Assembly: GCA_041390625.1 (NCBI GenBank)
Contig: JAWKPM010000008.1
Coordinates: 124,001 to 188,000 of the forward strand
Direction of reading: 5' to 3'
Source of the DNA: RBC038 sp041390625
Lineage (GTDB): Bacteria > Chloroflexota > Dehalococcoidia > UBA2979
Length of the DNA stretch: 64,000 bases
A program made the position numbers and the translations under genes. Every line of letters starts with the position of its first letter. Within the stretch, counting starts at the first letter, position 1. Below, piece after piece: positions 1 through 10,446 of this stretch. The notes below the pieces were generated by a model. That model was not told the DNA's origin, ran no database searches, and worked only from the letters and a program-made list of their open reading frames with translations.

Positions 1-158
1 ACGACGACGCGCACGGCGTCGTCGCGCTCGGCGAGCGTGAAGGCGTCGTCCACCTCCTGCAGCAGCGGGTGGCTCTGTGCGTTGCGGTACTCGGGCCGGT
101 TGAGCGTGATGGTCGCGATCGGGCCGTCGACGTCGTAGCGAATGAACTCGAACTCCAC
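1..158 (-). CDS. Enoyl-CoA hydratase/isomerase (crotonase) family, N-terminal part
   Basis: Only the first 52 codons lie in the window; the gene continues past position 1. The start is GTG at 158-156, preceded on the minus strand by a strong AGGAGG about 6 bases upstream. The translation begins VEFEFIRYDVDGPIATITL and continues NRPEYRNA, the typical crotonase N-terminus, in which an Arg-Pro follows the first beta strand and NA precedes the first helix. Crotonases hydrate or isomerise enoyl-CoA thioesters in the cytoplasm. It follows malate synthase on the same strand with an 88-base gap, so the two may be co-transcribed. The active-site oxyanion-hole glycines and acidic residues are outside the window, so the exact reaction cannot be assigned. 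Confidence 0.8.
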   Translation of the reverse strand, partial: MEFEFIRYDVDGPIATITLNRPEYRNAQSHPLLQEVDDAFTLAERDDAVRVV

Positions 159-246
159 GGGGAACCTCCTCACAGCGCGCGCAGTCTATCCGGTCCCGCG
201 TCCAACCTTGGACCAGCGCCGCGGGCGAGGGAACACGAGGGGCGGG

Positions 247-1833
<1,587 letters not shown>

Positions 1834-1952
1834 GCGCTCGGTTCCCCTCTAGCGGCGGCGGACGGCGATGCCAGCGGCGACCGTCTCGGGTGGTCGAGTG
1901 CCGATGATCTCACCCACCTCCAAGGCTGCGTCCGTCCCGCGTCTCCCGCGAC

Positions 1953-4247
1953 TCAGCGCAGCGCCGCGCCAACCATCGCCTGCACGCCCTCGGTCACGAT
2001 GACGCCCGCGCCGCGGAGCACGTCGAAGCGATCGCCGAGGCCCGCCTCCTCGAGGATCTCGCGAGCGTGCGAGCCAGGACGAGGCGCCGGGCGGCCCGGC
2101 ACGACGGGCGTGCGCGAGAGGCGTTGCGTCGGTCCGGTCGTCGTGATCGGTCCCCAATCGTCGTGCTCGCGCGTGATGCTCAGCCCGTGCTGCTGCACCC
2201 ATGGATCGTTCAGCAACTCGCGCATGTCGAACACGACGCGGTGCGCGCCGACATCGATCGCGTGCAGACGAGCCACCCACTCACCTACCGATGCCGTCGC
2301 GATGGCGGACTCGAGGCGGGCCTCGAGATCTCGAGGCGCGAGGGCCGCGATGCCCGCCATGCCCTGGAGCGACTCGAACGAAGCGCGCTTCGATGCGGGC
2401 ACGGCGATGAAGACCCACCCGTCACTCGCGCGATACGCCCGATGCCAAGGGGAGGAGCCGAGGGCATCCTGCCCTCGAGACTCGTCCCACCGCTTCCCTT
2501 CGTAGCCCTGGAAGAAGAGCGACTGCAGCGTACCCGCGGTGTAGACGAGCGAAGTGTCGACGTGCTGCCCCTCGCCGGTGCGTTGCCGATGCAGCAGCGC
2601 CAGCGCGATGGCGTACGCGCCGAGGAACCCGGTGCCGAAGTCGTTGATCGGGTACGGCTGAACGACCGGCGTACCGTCGCCGCCGTAGCGCAGCTGCATC
2701 CCGCTCGCCGCCTGCGCGAACTGCTCGTGGCCCGGTCGCGGCGCCCACGGGCCCTCATGTCCGTAGGCATTGAGCGAGGCGTAGACGATGTCGGGGCGCC
2801 GGCGACGCACCTCCTCGTAGCCGATGCCGAGGGCGTCGACACGACCGCTGCGGTAGTTCTGCACCACGACGTCGGCGTCCTCGAGGAGCTTCCAGAAGAC
2901 GTCCCGCCCCTCCTCGCGTCTCAGGTCAAGCAGGATGCTCCGCTTCCCGCGGTTGATCTCGGTGTGGTAGACGACGAACCCGCGCTTCGGATCGTCGATC
3001 TTGATGACGTCGGCGCCGAACTCGGCGAGCGTCCGGCCGGCGGTCGGTCCCGCGAGAATGATGCACAGGTCGAGGACCTTGATCCCCTCGAGGGCAGAGC
3101 GCAGCTCGGTCTCGATTCCCGAGGCAGCAGCCGCACGAGGTCGCGCCAAGTCTTCGAGGATCGAGGCGCGGTCGGCGTCCGGTGCCGGGGCGGCCGACCG
3201 GATCGTTCCCGGCGTGAGCCGCAATCGAGGGTTCACGCCGGGCTGACGCATCACACCGAACCGCGTCCCCGGCACGTCGACGACCGCCTTCGAGGCCTCG
3301 GCATGCGGGTGAACGAGCCACTCCGCCGCGGTCCGGCACACGGCGCCCTCGCTGCCGGCCTCGGCGACCAGGTCCTCCCACTCCTGCGCGGTGCGCGTCT
3401 CGAAGAGGGCGCGCATGCGGCGGGCCTGCTCGGCGGCGAGGTCCGGCTCGCGGCCGAGCCGCTCGCGGTCGGTCAGTCCCTCGCGGTCCCAATCGGCGAT
3501 GCCGGCCGCCTCGATGAACTCGCGGAAGTTCTGGTTACCCGCGGCGGAGAAGTAGATCCAGCGCCCATCCCTGCAACGGAACGGCCCGCTCCACAGCCCA
3601 CCACCCCGCGACTGCGGCGTGAATGGCCGATGCACGATCATCGCGCGGCCGCCCATCGGCGCGAACATCGCGTCGAACAGCGGCACCTCGATGCGTTGCC
3701 CGAGGCCGGAACGTTCGCGCTCGTTGAGCGCCATCGTGATCGCGACGACCCCCTGGATGGCCGCGTACGAGGAGGCGACGGACAGCGCGGTGTAGATCGG
3801 GCGGTCCGGCTCAGGGTTTCCCGGTGTGCGGTACAGCGCTGTGGCCGCGCCGACTACGCCTTCCCACGCCGCCGTTGCTGCTCGAGGGTCGTCGGCGGCA
3901 AAGCCCGGCATCGAGCAGTAGATCAGCCTCGAGTGCTGCTCGCAGAGTTCCGCGGCGCCCAGCCCGAGACGCTCCATCACGCCCGGACGGAAGTTCTCGA
4001 TCACCACGTCGGCGGAAGCGACGAGGCCCTTCGCGACCTCCAGGTCCGCGGCCTGCTTCAGGTCGAGGACAATGCTGCGCTTGCCTCGGTTCCACACTTC
4101 GTTTGCCGGCGTGTCGAACCGCGGCCCGCCAGGCGCCTCGACGTGAATCACGTCGGCGCCCTGGTCGGCGAGCAACATGCCGGCCATCGGCCCCGCGACG
4201 TACTGACCGAAATCGACGACCCGCACACCATCGAGCGCACCCGTCAT
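1953..4247 (-). CDS. Two-domain CaiB/BaiF family CoA-transferase (class III), 764 aa
   Basis: Two complete CaiB/BaiF modules in one chain, about residues 1-365 and 385-764. Class III CoA-transferases move CoA between carboxylic acids through an Asp-bound anhydride. The first module keeps the catalytic-region pattern GQRIEVPLFDAMFAPMGG with Asp at about residue 192, aligned with Asp169 of formyl-CoA transferase. In the second module the matching stretch reads VDTSLVYTAGTL, with Tyr where Asp would be, so that half is probably not catalytic by itself. The gene is divergent from a second two-domain paralogue; the starts are about 90 bases apart and both begin with a nearly identical GQYVAGP..GMLLADQGADVI stretch. 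Substrate unknown; the neighbouring lyase suggests a dicarboxylic or amino-acid-derived acid. Confidence 0.9.
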   Translation of the reverse strand: MTGALDGVRVVDFGQYVAGPMAGMLLADQGADVIHVEAPGGPRFDTPANEVWNRGKRSIVLDLKQAADLEVAKGLVASADVVIENFRPGVMERLGLGAAELCEQHSRLIYCSMPGFAADDPRAATAAWEGVVGAATALYRTPGNPEPDRPIYTALSVASSYAAIQGVVAITMALNERERSGLGQRIEVPLFDAMFAPMGGRAMIVHRPFTPQSRGGGLWSGPFRCRDGRWIYFSAAGNQNFREFIEAAGIADWDREGLTDRERLGREPDLAAEQARRMRALFETRTAQEWEDLVAEAGSEGAVCRTAAEWLVHPHAEASKAVVDVPGTRFGVMRQPGVNPRLRLTPGTIRSAAPAPDADRASILEDLARPRAAAASGIETELRSALEGIKVLDLCIILAGPTAGRTLAEFGADVIKIDDPKRGFVVYHTEINRGKRSILLDLRREEGRDVFWKLLEDADVVVQNYRSGRVDALGIGYEEVRRRRPDIVYASLNAYGHEGPWAPRPGHEQFAQAASGMQLRYGGDGTPVVQPYPINDFGTGFLGAYAIALALLHRQRTGEGQHVDTSLVYTAGTLQSLFFQGYEGKRWDESRGQDALGSSPWHRAYRASDGWVFIAVPASKRASFESLQGMAGIAALAPRDLEARLESAIATASVGEWVARLHAIDVGAHRVVFDMRELLNDPWVQQHGLSITREHDDWGPITTTGPTQRLSRTPVVPGRPAPRPGSHAREILEEAGLGDRFDVLRGAGVIVTEGVQAMVGAALR

Positions 4248-4337
4248 GACCCACCTCCGGTGCGGAGCCTAACCGAACTCGTCGAGCGCTTGGCCAGCGG
4301 CGTATGTTCCTCCGAGATGTCGAACCGGGAGGTTCCC

Positions 4338-6578
4338 ATGAGCGCACCACTCGAGGGCATTCGCGTGCTCGATTTCGGCCAGTACGTCGCGGGCCCCCTC
4401 ACGGGGATGCTGCTCGCCGACCAGGGCGCCGACGTCATCAAGGTCGACCCTCCGAGCGGGCCTCGATGGGACACCGACGCCAACGCGACGTGGAACCGCG
4501 GGAAGCGCGTGGTTCGACTCGATCTGAAAGCCCGGGACCTCGAGGTCGCGAAGGGCCTCGTCGCTTCCGCCGACGTGCTGATCGAGAACTTTCGCCCGGG
4601 CGTCATGGCGCGTCTCGGGCTCGGCGCCGATGAGGCACTCGCGAGGAACCCGCGGCTCCTGTACTGCTCGCTCCCGGGCTTCGCCGAGGACGACCCTCGG
4701 GCTTCGCTTCCTGCGTGGGAAGGCGTCGTCGCGGCGGCGACGGGCACGTACCGCGAGGGTGGCGGAGCGCCCGGCGTCCCCGTCTTCACCGCCCTGCCGA
4801 TCGCCTCGTCGTTCGCTGCCTTCGTCGCGGCGAACAGCGTCGTCGCGGCGCTGTACTCGAGGCACCTCGATGGTCGAGGCCAGCGCATCGAGGTGCCGCT
4901 CTTCGACGCCATGTTCGCCGCGATCGGTGCGCACGGGCTCTCGGTCCGCGGCAGCGAGGCGTCCGGCGGCCGGCCGAACGACTTCGGTGGCGGCATCTTC
5001 GACTGCGCCGACGGGCGCTGGGTCCAGATCTCCCTCGCGAAGCCGCACTTCCAGCAGCGGTTCGCGCGGGCGGCCGGCCTCGAGGGCGAGGTCGACATCG
5101 CGAAGCTCGCGACGCAGCGCAGCGAACGCGAACGGCTCACCTCGATGCTGCCGGAGGTGCTGAAGCGGCGGCCGGCCGACGAGTGGGAGGCGATCGGCGC
5201 CGAGGCCGATCTGCCGCTGATCAAGGTGCGCAGCGCGGCCGAGTGGATCGACAACGACCACGCGCACGCCTCGAACTCCATCATCGAGGCCGATGACCCG
5301 CAACTCGGCCCGACCCAACAGCCGAACTCACCGGTCCGCATCGCCGGCGTCGACGCCGGCACGCGCTCGCCTCGGCGCGCCATCGAGCCCACCGACATCC
5401 GGTGGCAGGGCGAGCCGGTGGCGGTGGGCTCCGGTGCACCGCGCCGCGCCGCCCTCGAGGGCGTGCGCGTCATCGACCTCAGCCAGGTACTCGCGGGACC
5501 GATGGGTGGGCGCACGCTGGCCGAGTTCGGCGCCGACGTGGTGAAGATCAACCCGCCGAACGAGGAAGGGGCGGGCATCAGGTTCAGCGTCCACCGCTAC
5601 CACACGGACGTGAACCGAGCGAAGCGCAGCATCCTGCTCGACCTCAAGCGGCCCGCGGCCCTCGATGTCTTCTGGCGCCTCCTCGAGGACACCGACGTCG
5701 TGCTGCACAACTTCCGCCCCGGCGTGCTCGACCGCCTAAGGATCGGGGAGAGCGAGGTGCGCCGCCGCCGCGAGGGGCTCGTCTACACCTCGGTGACTGC
5801 ATACGGCTCCGGTGGACCGTGGGAGGGTCGCCCCGGCTACGAGCCGTTCGGCCAGGCGCCGACCGGTGTGTCCGCCCGGCAGGGCGGAGACGGGCGACCG
5901 CGCTCGCAGCCCTTCGCGGTCAACGACTACGGCACCGGGCTGATGTCGGCGTTCGCCGCGCTGCTCGGGCTCTACCGTCGCGCCCGCACCGGCGAGGGCG
6001 GCACGACCGAGGCCGCGCTGGCCTACACCGGCACCATCCTCCAGTCGCCCTACCTCATCGGCCACGCGAACAAGCGATGGACCGAGCCTGCGGGCATCGA
6101 GGCGCGGGGATGGGGGCCGCTGCAGCGCCTGTATCGCGCGCAGGACGGCTGGTTCTTCCTTGGCGCGCGCGCGAGTGACCTCGAGGCTATGGCCCGCATC
6201 GAGGGACTCGACGGCATCGAGGGGCTTCAAGGCGCCGACCTCGAGACCGCGCTCGAACGCCGGCTCGCCGAGCGTTCCGTCGCTGACTGGTGCGACGCAC
6301 TCGCGGCGCTCGGCATCGGCGCGCACGCCCTCGTCGACGTCGCTGCCCTGATGCAAGACCCGTGGGTGCAGGCACATGGCCTGAGCGTCACCCGAGCCCA
6401 CGACACGGGCGAGGAGATCACGACCGTCGGCCCGCCTCCTCGCCTGAGCGCCACGCCGGTCGTCGTTGGCCCGCCTGCCACCACCCCCGGCGCGGACGGC
6501 GCTGCGATCCTCGAGGTGCTCGGGCTGTCGACCGACCTCGGAGCGCTCGTGCGCGAAGGGGCGCTCGCCACCAGCTAG
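4338..6578 (+). CDS. Two-domain CaiB/BaiF family CoA-transferase, 746 aa
   Basis: Paralogue of the divergent upstream gene. The start ATG at 4338 has GGGAGG at 4327-4332; an ATG 21 bases earlier is in frame but lacks such a site. Module 1 (about 1-350) keeps Asp190 in GQRIEVPLFDAMFAAIG. Module 2 (about 375-746, starting LEGVRVIDLSQVLAGPMGG) has EAALAYTGTIL in the equivalent place, again without the Asp. Both fusions thus show the same pattern of one intact and one altered module, as expected if they share a fused ancestor that later duplicated. The argininosuccinate lyase-like gene follows 17 bases downstream and the flavin reductase after it, so 4338-8662 is probably one operon. Acyl donor and acceptor are unknown. 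Confidence 0.9.
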   Translation: MSAPLEGIRVLDFGQYVAGPLTGMLLADQGADVIKVDPPSGPRWDTDANATWNRGKRVVRLDLKARDLEVAKGLVASADVLIENFRPGVMARLGLGADEALARNPRLLYCSLPGFAEDDPRASLPAWEGVVAAATGTYREGGGAPGVPVFTALPIASSFAAFVAANSVVAALYSRHLDGRGQRIEVPLFDAMFAAIGAHGLSVRGSEASGGRPNDFGGGIFDCADGRWVQISLAKPHFQQRFARAAGLEGEVDIAKLATQRSERERLTSMLPEVLKRRPADEWEAIGAEADLPLIKVRSAAEWIDNDHAHASNSIIEADDPQLGPTQQPNSPVRIAGVDAGTRSPRRAIEPTDIRWQGEPVAVGSGAPRRAALEGVRVIDLSQVLAGPMGGRTLAEFGADVVKINPPNEEGAGIRFSVHRYHTDVNRAKRSILLDLKRPAALDVFWRLLEDTDVVLHNFRPGVLDRLRIGESEVRRRREGLVYTSVTAYGSGGPWEGRPGYEPFGQAPTGVSARQGGDGRPRSQPFAVNDYGTGLMSAFAALLGLYRRARTGEGGTTEAALAYTGTILQSPYLIGHANKRWTEPAGIEARGWGPLQRLYRAQDGWFFLGARASDLEAMARIEGLDGIEGLQGADLETALERRLAERSVADWCDALAALGIGAHALVDVAALMQDPWVQAHGLSVTRAHDTGEEITTVGPPPRLSATPVVVGPPATTPGADGAAILEVLGLSTDLGALVREGALATS

Positions 6579-6595
6579 GACCGAAGGAGACTCAC

Positions 6596-8092
6596 GTGCG
6601 ACAGCTGCCTGCCGACGAGTACGCGGGACCTCGAGGCGTCGGCATCCGCATGTCCGAGCCGCAGATGCCGGGACTGACGAGCCAGTACGGCCCGGCCGCG
6701 GACGCGCTGCTCGACACCTATCACCGCTTCGACAAGGCCCACCTGGTGATGCTCACCGAGGAGGGCCTCATCCCGCGCGAGGCTGGCTCGGCGATGCTCT
6801 CCGCGCTCCGCCACATGGAAGAGCGCGGCATGACCGCCGTCCGCAACGAGGTCGGCGGTGGCATGCACTCGGGCGAGCAGTACCTCATCCGACGTCTGGG
6901 TTACGACGTCGGCGGACGCATTCACCTCGGGCGGAGCACGGGCGACTTCGGCGCCGTCAGCCGTCGCATCCGACAGCGCGACCGCCTCCTGCAGCTGATG
7001 CGCGCGCTGAACGAGGCGCGGCGCGGCATCCTCGCGCTCGCGCCCGAGCACTTCGAGACGGTGATGGCAGGTCAGACGGGGGGCCAGCACGCGCAGCCCA
7101 CCACGCTCGGCCACGAGCTGCTGGCGTGGGCGTCCGCCCTCGAGCGGCACTTCGAGCGCGCGCAGTCGACGTACGAACGCGTGAACGCGAGTCCGGCGGG
7201 CGCCGCGATCATGACCGGATCGAGCTTCGCGTTGAATCGCCAGCGCACGGCTGATCTGCTCGGCTTCGACTCGGTGCTCCGCAACACCTTCGATGCCATC
7301 CAGGGCCACGACGACGAGTTCGCGACAGTCGCCGTCGCGGCCGGCGTGACGCTGAGCCTCGCGCGTTGGTCGAACGACATCAACTTCTGGAGTGGCCAGG
7401 AGGCGGGCTACGTCCGCATCCCCGATCGCTTCTGCGGCACCAGCAGCATCATGGCCCAGAAGCGGAACCCGGCGATCCTGCCCGCGATACGCACCGGCGC
7501 GTCCGAGAGCCTGGGCGCGGTCGTGACGACCTTCGCCTCCCTCAACACGATGACCGGGGAGTTCGGCGGTGACGGTGGCGCCGGCCTCCATCTCTCGTTC
7601 GACCGTGCGGTACAGGGCCTCGGATGGCTCACCGAGCTGCTGCCGGCCCTCGAGTTTGATCGCGAGCGGATGCTCGAGGAAGCCGGCGCGCACTGGGCGC
7701 AGGCAACCGATCTCGCGGCAGCGCTCGTCTCCGAGCGGGGCTGGCCCTGGCGCATCGGTCACCAGGTGGCGGCAATCGTCGTGCGGCTCTCCGAGGACCG
7801 CGGCATCGCCCCGCGCGACGTCCAGCTCGAGCTGGTCGACGAGGCCTCGATGGAGTACCACGACCAGCCGAGCGGCCTGAGCGAGACGGTCCTCCGTGAG
7901 GCGCTCGACCCCACGCACTTCGTTCGGGCTCGCACGCTCTACGGCGGGCCGTCACCCGAGGAATCGCGACGCAGACTGCCCGACTACACGACCGTCCTCG
8001 AGCGCGACGAACGCGCCGCCGAGGCGATCTCGGCTCGACTCGCCGACGCGGACGCTACGCTCGAGGCAGCGATCGACGCGATCGTGAGCTAG
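6596..8092 (+). CDS. Argininosuccinate lyase/fumarase superfamily lyase, 498 aa
   Basis: Start GTG at 6596 with AAGGAG at 6584-6589. The superfamily signature is visible as GTSSIMAQKRNPAILP (about 281-296), the loop that carries the catalytic Ser and substrate-binding Lys/Asn. TGGQHAQPTTLGHELLAW near 161-178 matches the second conserved region with the catalytic-site His and Thr. The C-terminal helical domain is complete. Members split argininosuccinate, adenylosuccinate, fumarate-type or 3-carboxymuconate substrates by beta-elimination with release of fumarate or a related product. No other arginine genes are near; the location between a CoA-transferase and a flavin reductase suggests a catabolic lyase rather than the housekeeping argH. 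The reaction is not assigned. Confidence 0.85.
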   Translation: MRQLPADEYAGPRGVGIRMSEPQMPGLTSQYGPAADALLDTYHRFDKAHLVMLTEEGLIPREAGSAMLSALRHMEERGMTAVRNEVGGGMHSGEQYLIRRLGYDVGGRIHLGRSTGDFGAVSRRIRQRDRLLQLMRALNEARRGILALAPEHFETVMAGQTGGQHAQPTTLGHELLAWASALERHFERAQSTYERVNASPAGAAIMTGSSFALNRQRTADLLGFDSVLRNTFDAIQGHDDEFATVAVAAGVTLSLARWSNDINFWSGQEAGYVRIPDRFCGTSSIMAQKRNPAILPAIRTGASESLGAVVTTFASLNTMTGEFGGDGGAGLHLSFDRAVQGLGWLTELLPALEFDRERMLEEAGAHWAQATDLAAALVSERGWPWRIGHQVAAIVVRLSEDRGIAPRDVQLELVDEASMEYHDQPSGLSETVLREALDPTHFVRARTLYGGPSPEESRRRLPDYTTVLERDERAAEAISARLADADATLEAAIDAIVS

Positions 8093-8134
8093 GCCCCGAT
8101 CGAGGCCGCCGCTCACGTCACGAGGGGAGACCGG

Positions 8135-8662
8135 ATGGCTGTCGAGGGCAGCGACTTCGATGTCGCGGAGTTCCGCCGAGGCGTCTGGCATCGAACCGCG
8201 ACGACGGTGGCGCTCGTCACCAGCGCCGTGGAAGGCCGCCAGAACGTGATGGCGTGCGAGTGGGCGATGATGGTGTCCGCCTCGCCGCTTCGCTTCGTGG
8301 TCTCGATCGCCCCTCGACGCGTGACCCACGAGCTGATCGAGGCGTCCGGCGAGTTCGGGCTCAGCTTCTGCTCCGAGGAGCAGGCGAAGCTCTCACACGT
8401 TTCGGGGTCGTACTCGCTGCGGGACGTCGACAAGTGGGAGCTGGCGAACTTCGAGCTCTACGACGCGAAGACGATCGCTGTGCCAATGGTCGCGCACTCG
8501 GTGCTCAACGTGGAGTGCCGCGTCATCGCCCGCGAGTATCTGGGCGACCACACGCTCTTCATCGGCGAAGCGTCGTGGGCGCGGTACGACCCCGACCTCG
8601 AGCCGATGTTCTATCACGATGGCAAGTACTGGCGGCTCGGGGACCAGATCCCGAAGGAGTAG
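8135..8662 (+). CDS. Flavin reductase-like (FMN-binding split barrel) protein, 175 aa
   Basis: The N-terminal half shows the flavin reductase-like pattern: FRRGVWHRTATTVALVTSAV, then WAMMVSASPLRFVVSIAP and an FGLSFCSEEQ strand. This family binds FMN in a split barrel and usually supplies reduced flavin to a partner monooxygenase, or itself reduces a substrate. The start ATG has a GGGGAGA-type site. It is the last gene of the likely operon that begins at 4338 and converges with the PPOX gene. A luciferase-like monooxygenase that could use reduced flavin is encoded at 24841-25890, but not in the same operon, so a partnership is only a guess. Length is normal for the family. Confidence 0.85.
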   Translation: MAVEGSDFDVAEFRRGVWHRTATTVALVTSAVEGRQNVMACEWAMMVSASPLRFVVSIAPRRVTHELIEASGEFGLSFCSEEQAKLSHVSGSYSLRDVDKWELANFELYDAKTIAVPMVAHSVLNVECRVIAREYLGDHTLFIGEASWARYDPDLEPMFYHDGKYWRLGDQIPKE

Positions 8663-8696
8663 CGGCCCTCGAGGCCGGGCTCGCGCCGACCCCGGA

Positions 8697-8714
8697 CGTC
8701 GCCCTGGCGCGACG
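8697..8714. terminator. Short inverted repeat between convergent genes
   Basis: CGTCGC (8697-8702), six-base loop, GCGACG (8709-8714). It lies between the convergent flavin reductase and PPOX genes, where a two-way terminator is expected. There is no T-run, so this is weak evidence. Confidence 0.25.
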
Positions 8715-8719
8715 GCAGC

Positions 8720-9130
8720 CTAGCCGGCGCCGAACGTGATCACCTTGCTCGGCGTGATGCGGGCGAGCGCCCACTGGCCGGGCGTGGTTGGGTTGGCCGC
8801 GAGGCGCGCCTCGGCCTCGTCGCCGTAGTAGCGCTCGTAGAAGCGGGCGCGGTACTGCGAGTAGTCCGTATCGAGGATCTCCGCGGTGCCGCTGACGAGC
8901 GCGACAGCCATCGGACCTTCGCGACGCTCGATGCAGACCGAGACGCGCGGGTCGCGCTCGATGTTCCGCCACTTCTGGCTCCCGCGCTCCGTCGGGATCA
9001 GGATGGCGCCATCCCGCCACTCGAACCAGACGGGCGCCTGGTGCGGGGCGCCCGTCGGTCCGATGGTGCCAAAAACCACGATGAGCGGTTCCGACATGAG
9101 CTGCTCGAATGCCTGATCAGACAACGGCAC
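8720..9130 (-). CDS. PPOX-class (pyridoxamine phosphate oxidase-like) FMN/F420-binding protein, 136 aa
   Basis: Split-barrel fold with the usual PPOX pattern: LIVVFGTIGPTGAPHQAPVW near the N-terminus, WRNIERDPRVSVCIERREGP in the middle, and a C-terminal RITPSKVITFGAG strand; TIGPTGAPHQAPVW plus K/R-rich middle strand is typical of the F420- or FMN-dependent subfamily described from actinobacteria and Chloroflexota. The start GTG at 9130 has AGGAG seven bases upstream. The true cofactor (FMN, F420 or haem) cannot be told from the sequence. It heads away from the VOC gene on the same strand with a 149-base gap, so co-transcription is uncertain. Confidence 0.85.
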   Translation of the reverse strand: MPLSDQAFEQLMSEPLIVVFGTIGPTGAPHQAPVWFEWRDGAILIPTERGSQKWRNIERDPRVSVCIERREGPMAVALVSGTAEILDTDYSQYRARFYERYYGDEAEARLAANPTTPGQWALARITPSKVITFGAG

Positions 9131-9279
9131 GACGATCTCCTGTCTCTGCTCGCAACCCGGTGACTATACCCATGGGGTCGCGGAGACGAGGTGGCGTCGC
9201 CGCGCGCTGTGCACGCTCGTGCAGCGAATGGGCGCGCCCTCGGGACCTTCGCCGCTGCTGATCGGCCTCATCCATGAGG

Positions 9280-9771
9280 TCAGCCGGCACTCACGGCGAA
9301 GCCACGCCGACGCAGTTCGCCCTCGAGATCGAGGCGCCGCGTGCCGAAGCCCCGGCTCTCCCACTCCTCGCGAGGCACCATCCAGAACACCTCGAACTCG
9401 TTTCCGTCCGGGTCCTTCGCGTACAGGCTCAGGCTGTTGCCGTGATCAGAGGCGCCGGTGAGGCTGCCCGCCTCCGCGAGCGTGAGCTGCGCCTGTGCAA
9501 GGTCGGGCAGCGTCTCCACCTCCCACGCGAGGTGGTAGAGGCCCACGCGCTCCCCCTGACTCGGCGCCGGCGCCTGCTCGCCAATCCCGAACAAGCCCAG
9601 GTCGTGATGGTTGTCGCTCCCGTTCGCGCGCAGGAAGTACGCGCGCTCGCCCATCGCCTCGACCAGCTGGAACCCCAGGGTGTCGCGGTAGAACTCGAAC
9701 GCCCTCGTCGCGTCGCGGACGTACAGCACCGCGTGGTTCAGTCGCTTCACCGTGAACATCTGCTGCTCCAT
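9280..9771 (-). CDS. VOC superfamily protein (glyoxalase/extradiol dioxygenase-like), 163 aa
   Basis: Two beta-alpha-beta-beta-beta modules of the vicinal oxygen chelate fold. Candidate metal ligands are His13 in LNHAVLYVRD, His80 in GLYHLAWEV and Glu127 in NEFEVFW, in the spacing used by type I extradiol dioxygenases (catechol 2,3-dioxygenase-like). YAKDPDGNEFEVFW is the usual C-terminal module signature. Such enzymes use Fe(II) or Mn(II) to open catechol rings, or divalent metal in glyoxalase or resistance members. No aromatic degradation genes flank it, so the substrate is open. The ribosome binding site is weak. Confidence 0.85.
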   Translation of the reverse strand: MEQQMFTVKRLNHAVLYVRDATRAFEFYRDTLGFQLVEAMGERAYFLRANGSDNHHDLGLFGIGEQAPAPSQGERVGLYHLAWEVETLPDLAQAQLTLAEAGSLTGASDHGNSLSLYAKDPDGNEFEVFWMVPREEWESRGFGTRRLDLEGELRRRGFAVSAG

Positions 9772-9803
9772 CGCTGCATGACTCGTTGATGTCGCGACCG
9801 CCC

Positions 9804-10352
9804 TTACGCGACGGCCGACTCCGAGGCCTCGACCTTCTCAGCGAGCTCGGCCTCGATGTTGAGCTTGACGGTCTTCCCAACGAGAACGCCGCCGGTCTCC
9901 ATCGCCACGTTCCACGTGAGGCCGAAGGCCTCACGATCGATCTCACCACTCAACGAGAAGCCGGCGCGGCGGTCGCCCCACGGGCTCGAGACCGGGCCAC
10001 TCACTTCGCCCCGCAGAACCACCGGGCGTGACACGTCGCGGATCGTCAGGTTACCGGCCAATTCGAAGCGATCGTCGCCGATTCGTCGTACCGCCGTGCT
10101 CTCGAACGTGAGTGCGGGGAAGCGCTCGACGTCCAGGAAGTCCGGGCTCTTCAGGTGAGTGTCGCGCTCCGGATTGCCCGTCGTCAGGCTGGCCGCTCGA
10201 ACGGTGGCGCTCACGTGCGAGTTCTCGGGCCGCGGCTCGTCGAGGTCGATGTCCGCCTCCACCTCGGTGAAGCGACCTCGCACCGTGGCGACCATCATGT
10301 GCTTCACGGCGAAACCGAGGTCAACGTGCTGCTGATCAAGCGTCCAGGTCAT
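9804..10352 (-). CDS. YceI family lipid-binding protein, cytoplasmic form, 182 aa
   Basis: The YceI lipocalin-like beta barrel is recognisable: TWTLDQQHVDLGFAVKHMM at the start, LTFESTAVRRIGDDRFELAG in the middle and LTIRDVSRPVVL before the last strands. The family binds polyisoprenoid or other amphiphilic molecules. There is no signal peptide, unlike E. coli YceI, so this copy should stay in the cytoplasm. The start ATG has an AGGGGA site. It is divergent from the HxlR regulator gene; two inverted repeats lie in the shared 131-base promoter region, so it is a good candidate target of that regulator. Confidence 0.88.
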   Translation of the reverse strand: MTWTLDQQHVDLGFAVKHMMVATVRGRFTEVEADIDLDEPRPENSHVSATVRAASLTTGNPERDTHLKSPDFLDVERFPALTFESTAVRRIGDDRFELAGNLTIRDVSRPVVLRGEVSGPVSSPWGDRRAGFSLSGEIDREAFGLTWNVAMETGGVLVGKTVKLNIEAELAEKVEASESAVA

Positions 10353-10392
10353 CTTGTCCCCTGCCCTTCATGTCGGTTCTCGTCCCGTTGTT

Positions 10393-10409
10393 AGTTCCCA
10401 TCAGGAACT
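10393..10409. promoter_or_regulatory. Inverted repeat, possible HxlR operator 1
   Basis: AGTTCC, five-base spacer, GGAACT (perfect 6-bp arms) in the divergent promoter region between the YceI and HxlR genes. Winged-helix dimers such as HxlR bind repeats of this kind. Assignment is by position only. Confidence 0.4.
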
Positions 10410-10446
10410 GGTAGCATCATCAGTGACCGAACCTGACTTGTGAAGA

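Noticed and set aside
200..213. GTCCAA-CC-TTGGAC palindrome between malate synthase and the crotonase as a promoter
   Set aside because: The -35/-10 spacing with the nearby TAGACT is 11 bases, too short; kept only as an unremarkable small palindrome.
2067..4337. 750-codon open extension upstream of the CaiB fusion at 4338
   Set aside because: It is antisense to the other CaiB fusion, while the GGGAGG at 4327-4332 and the family N-terminus fix the start at 4338.
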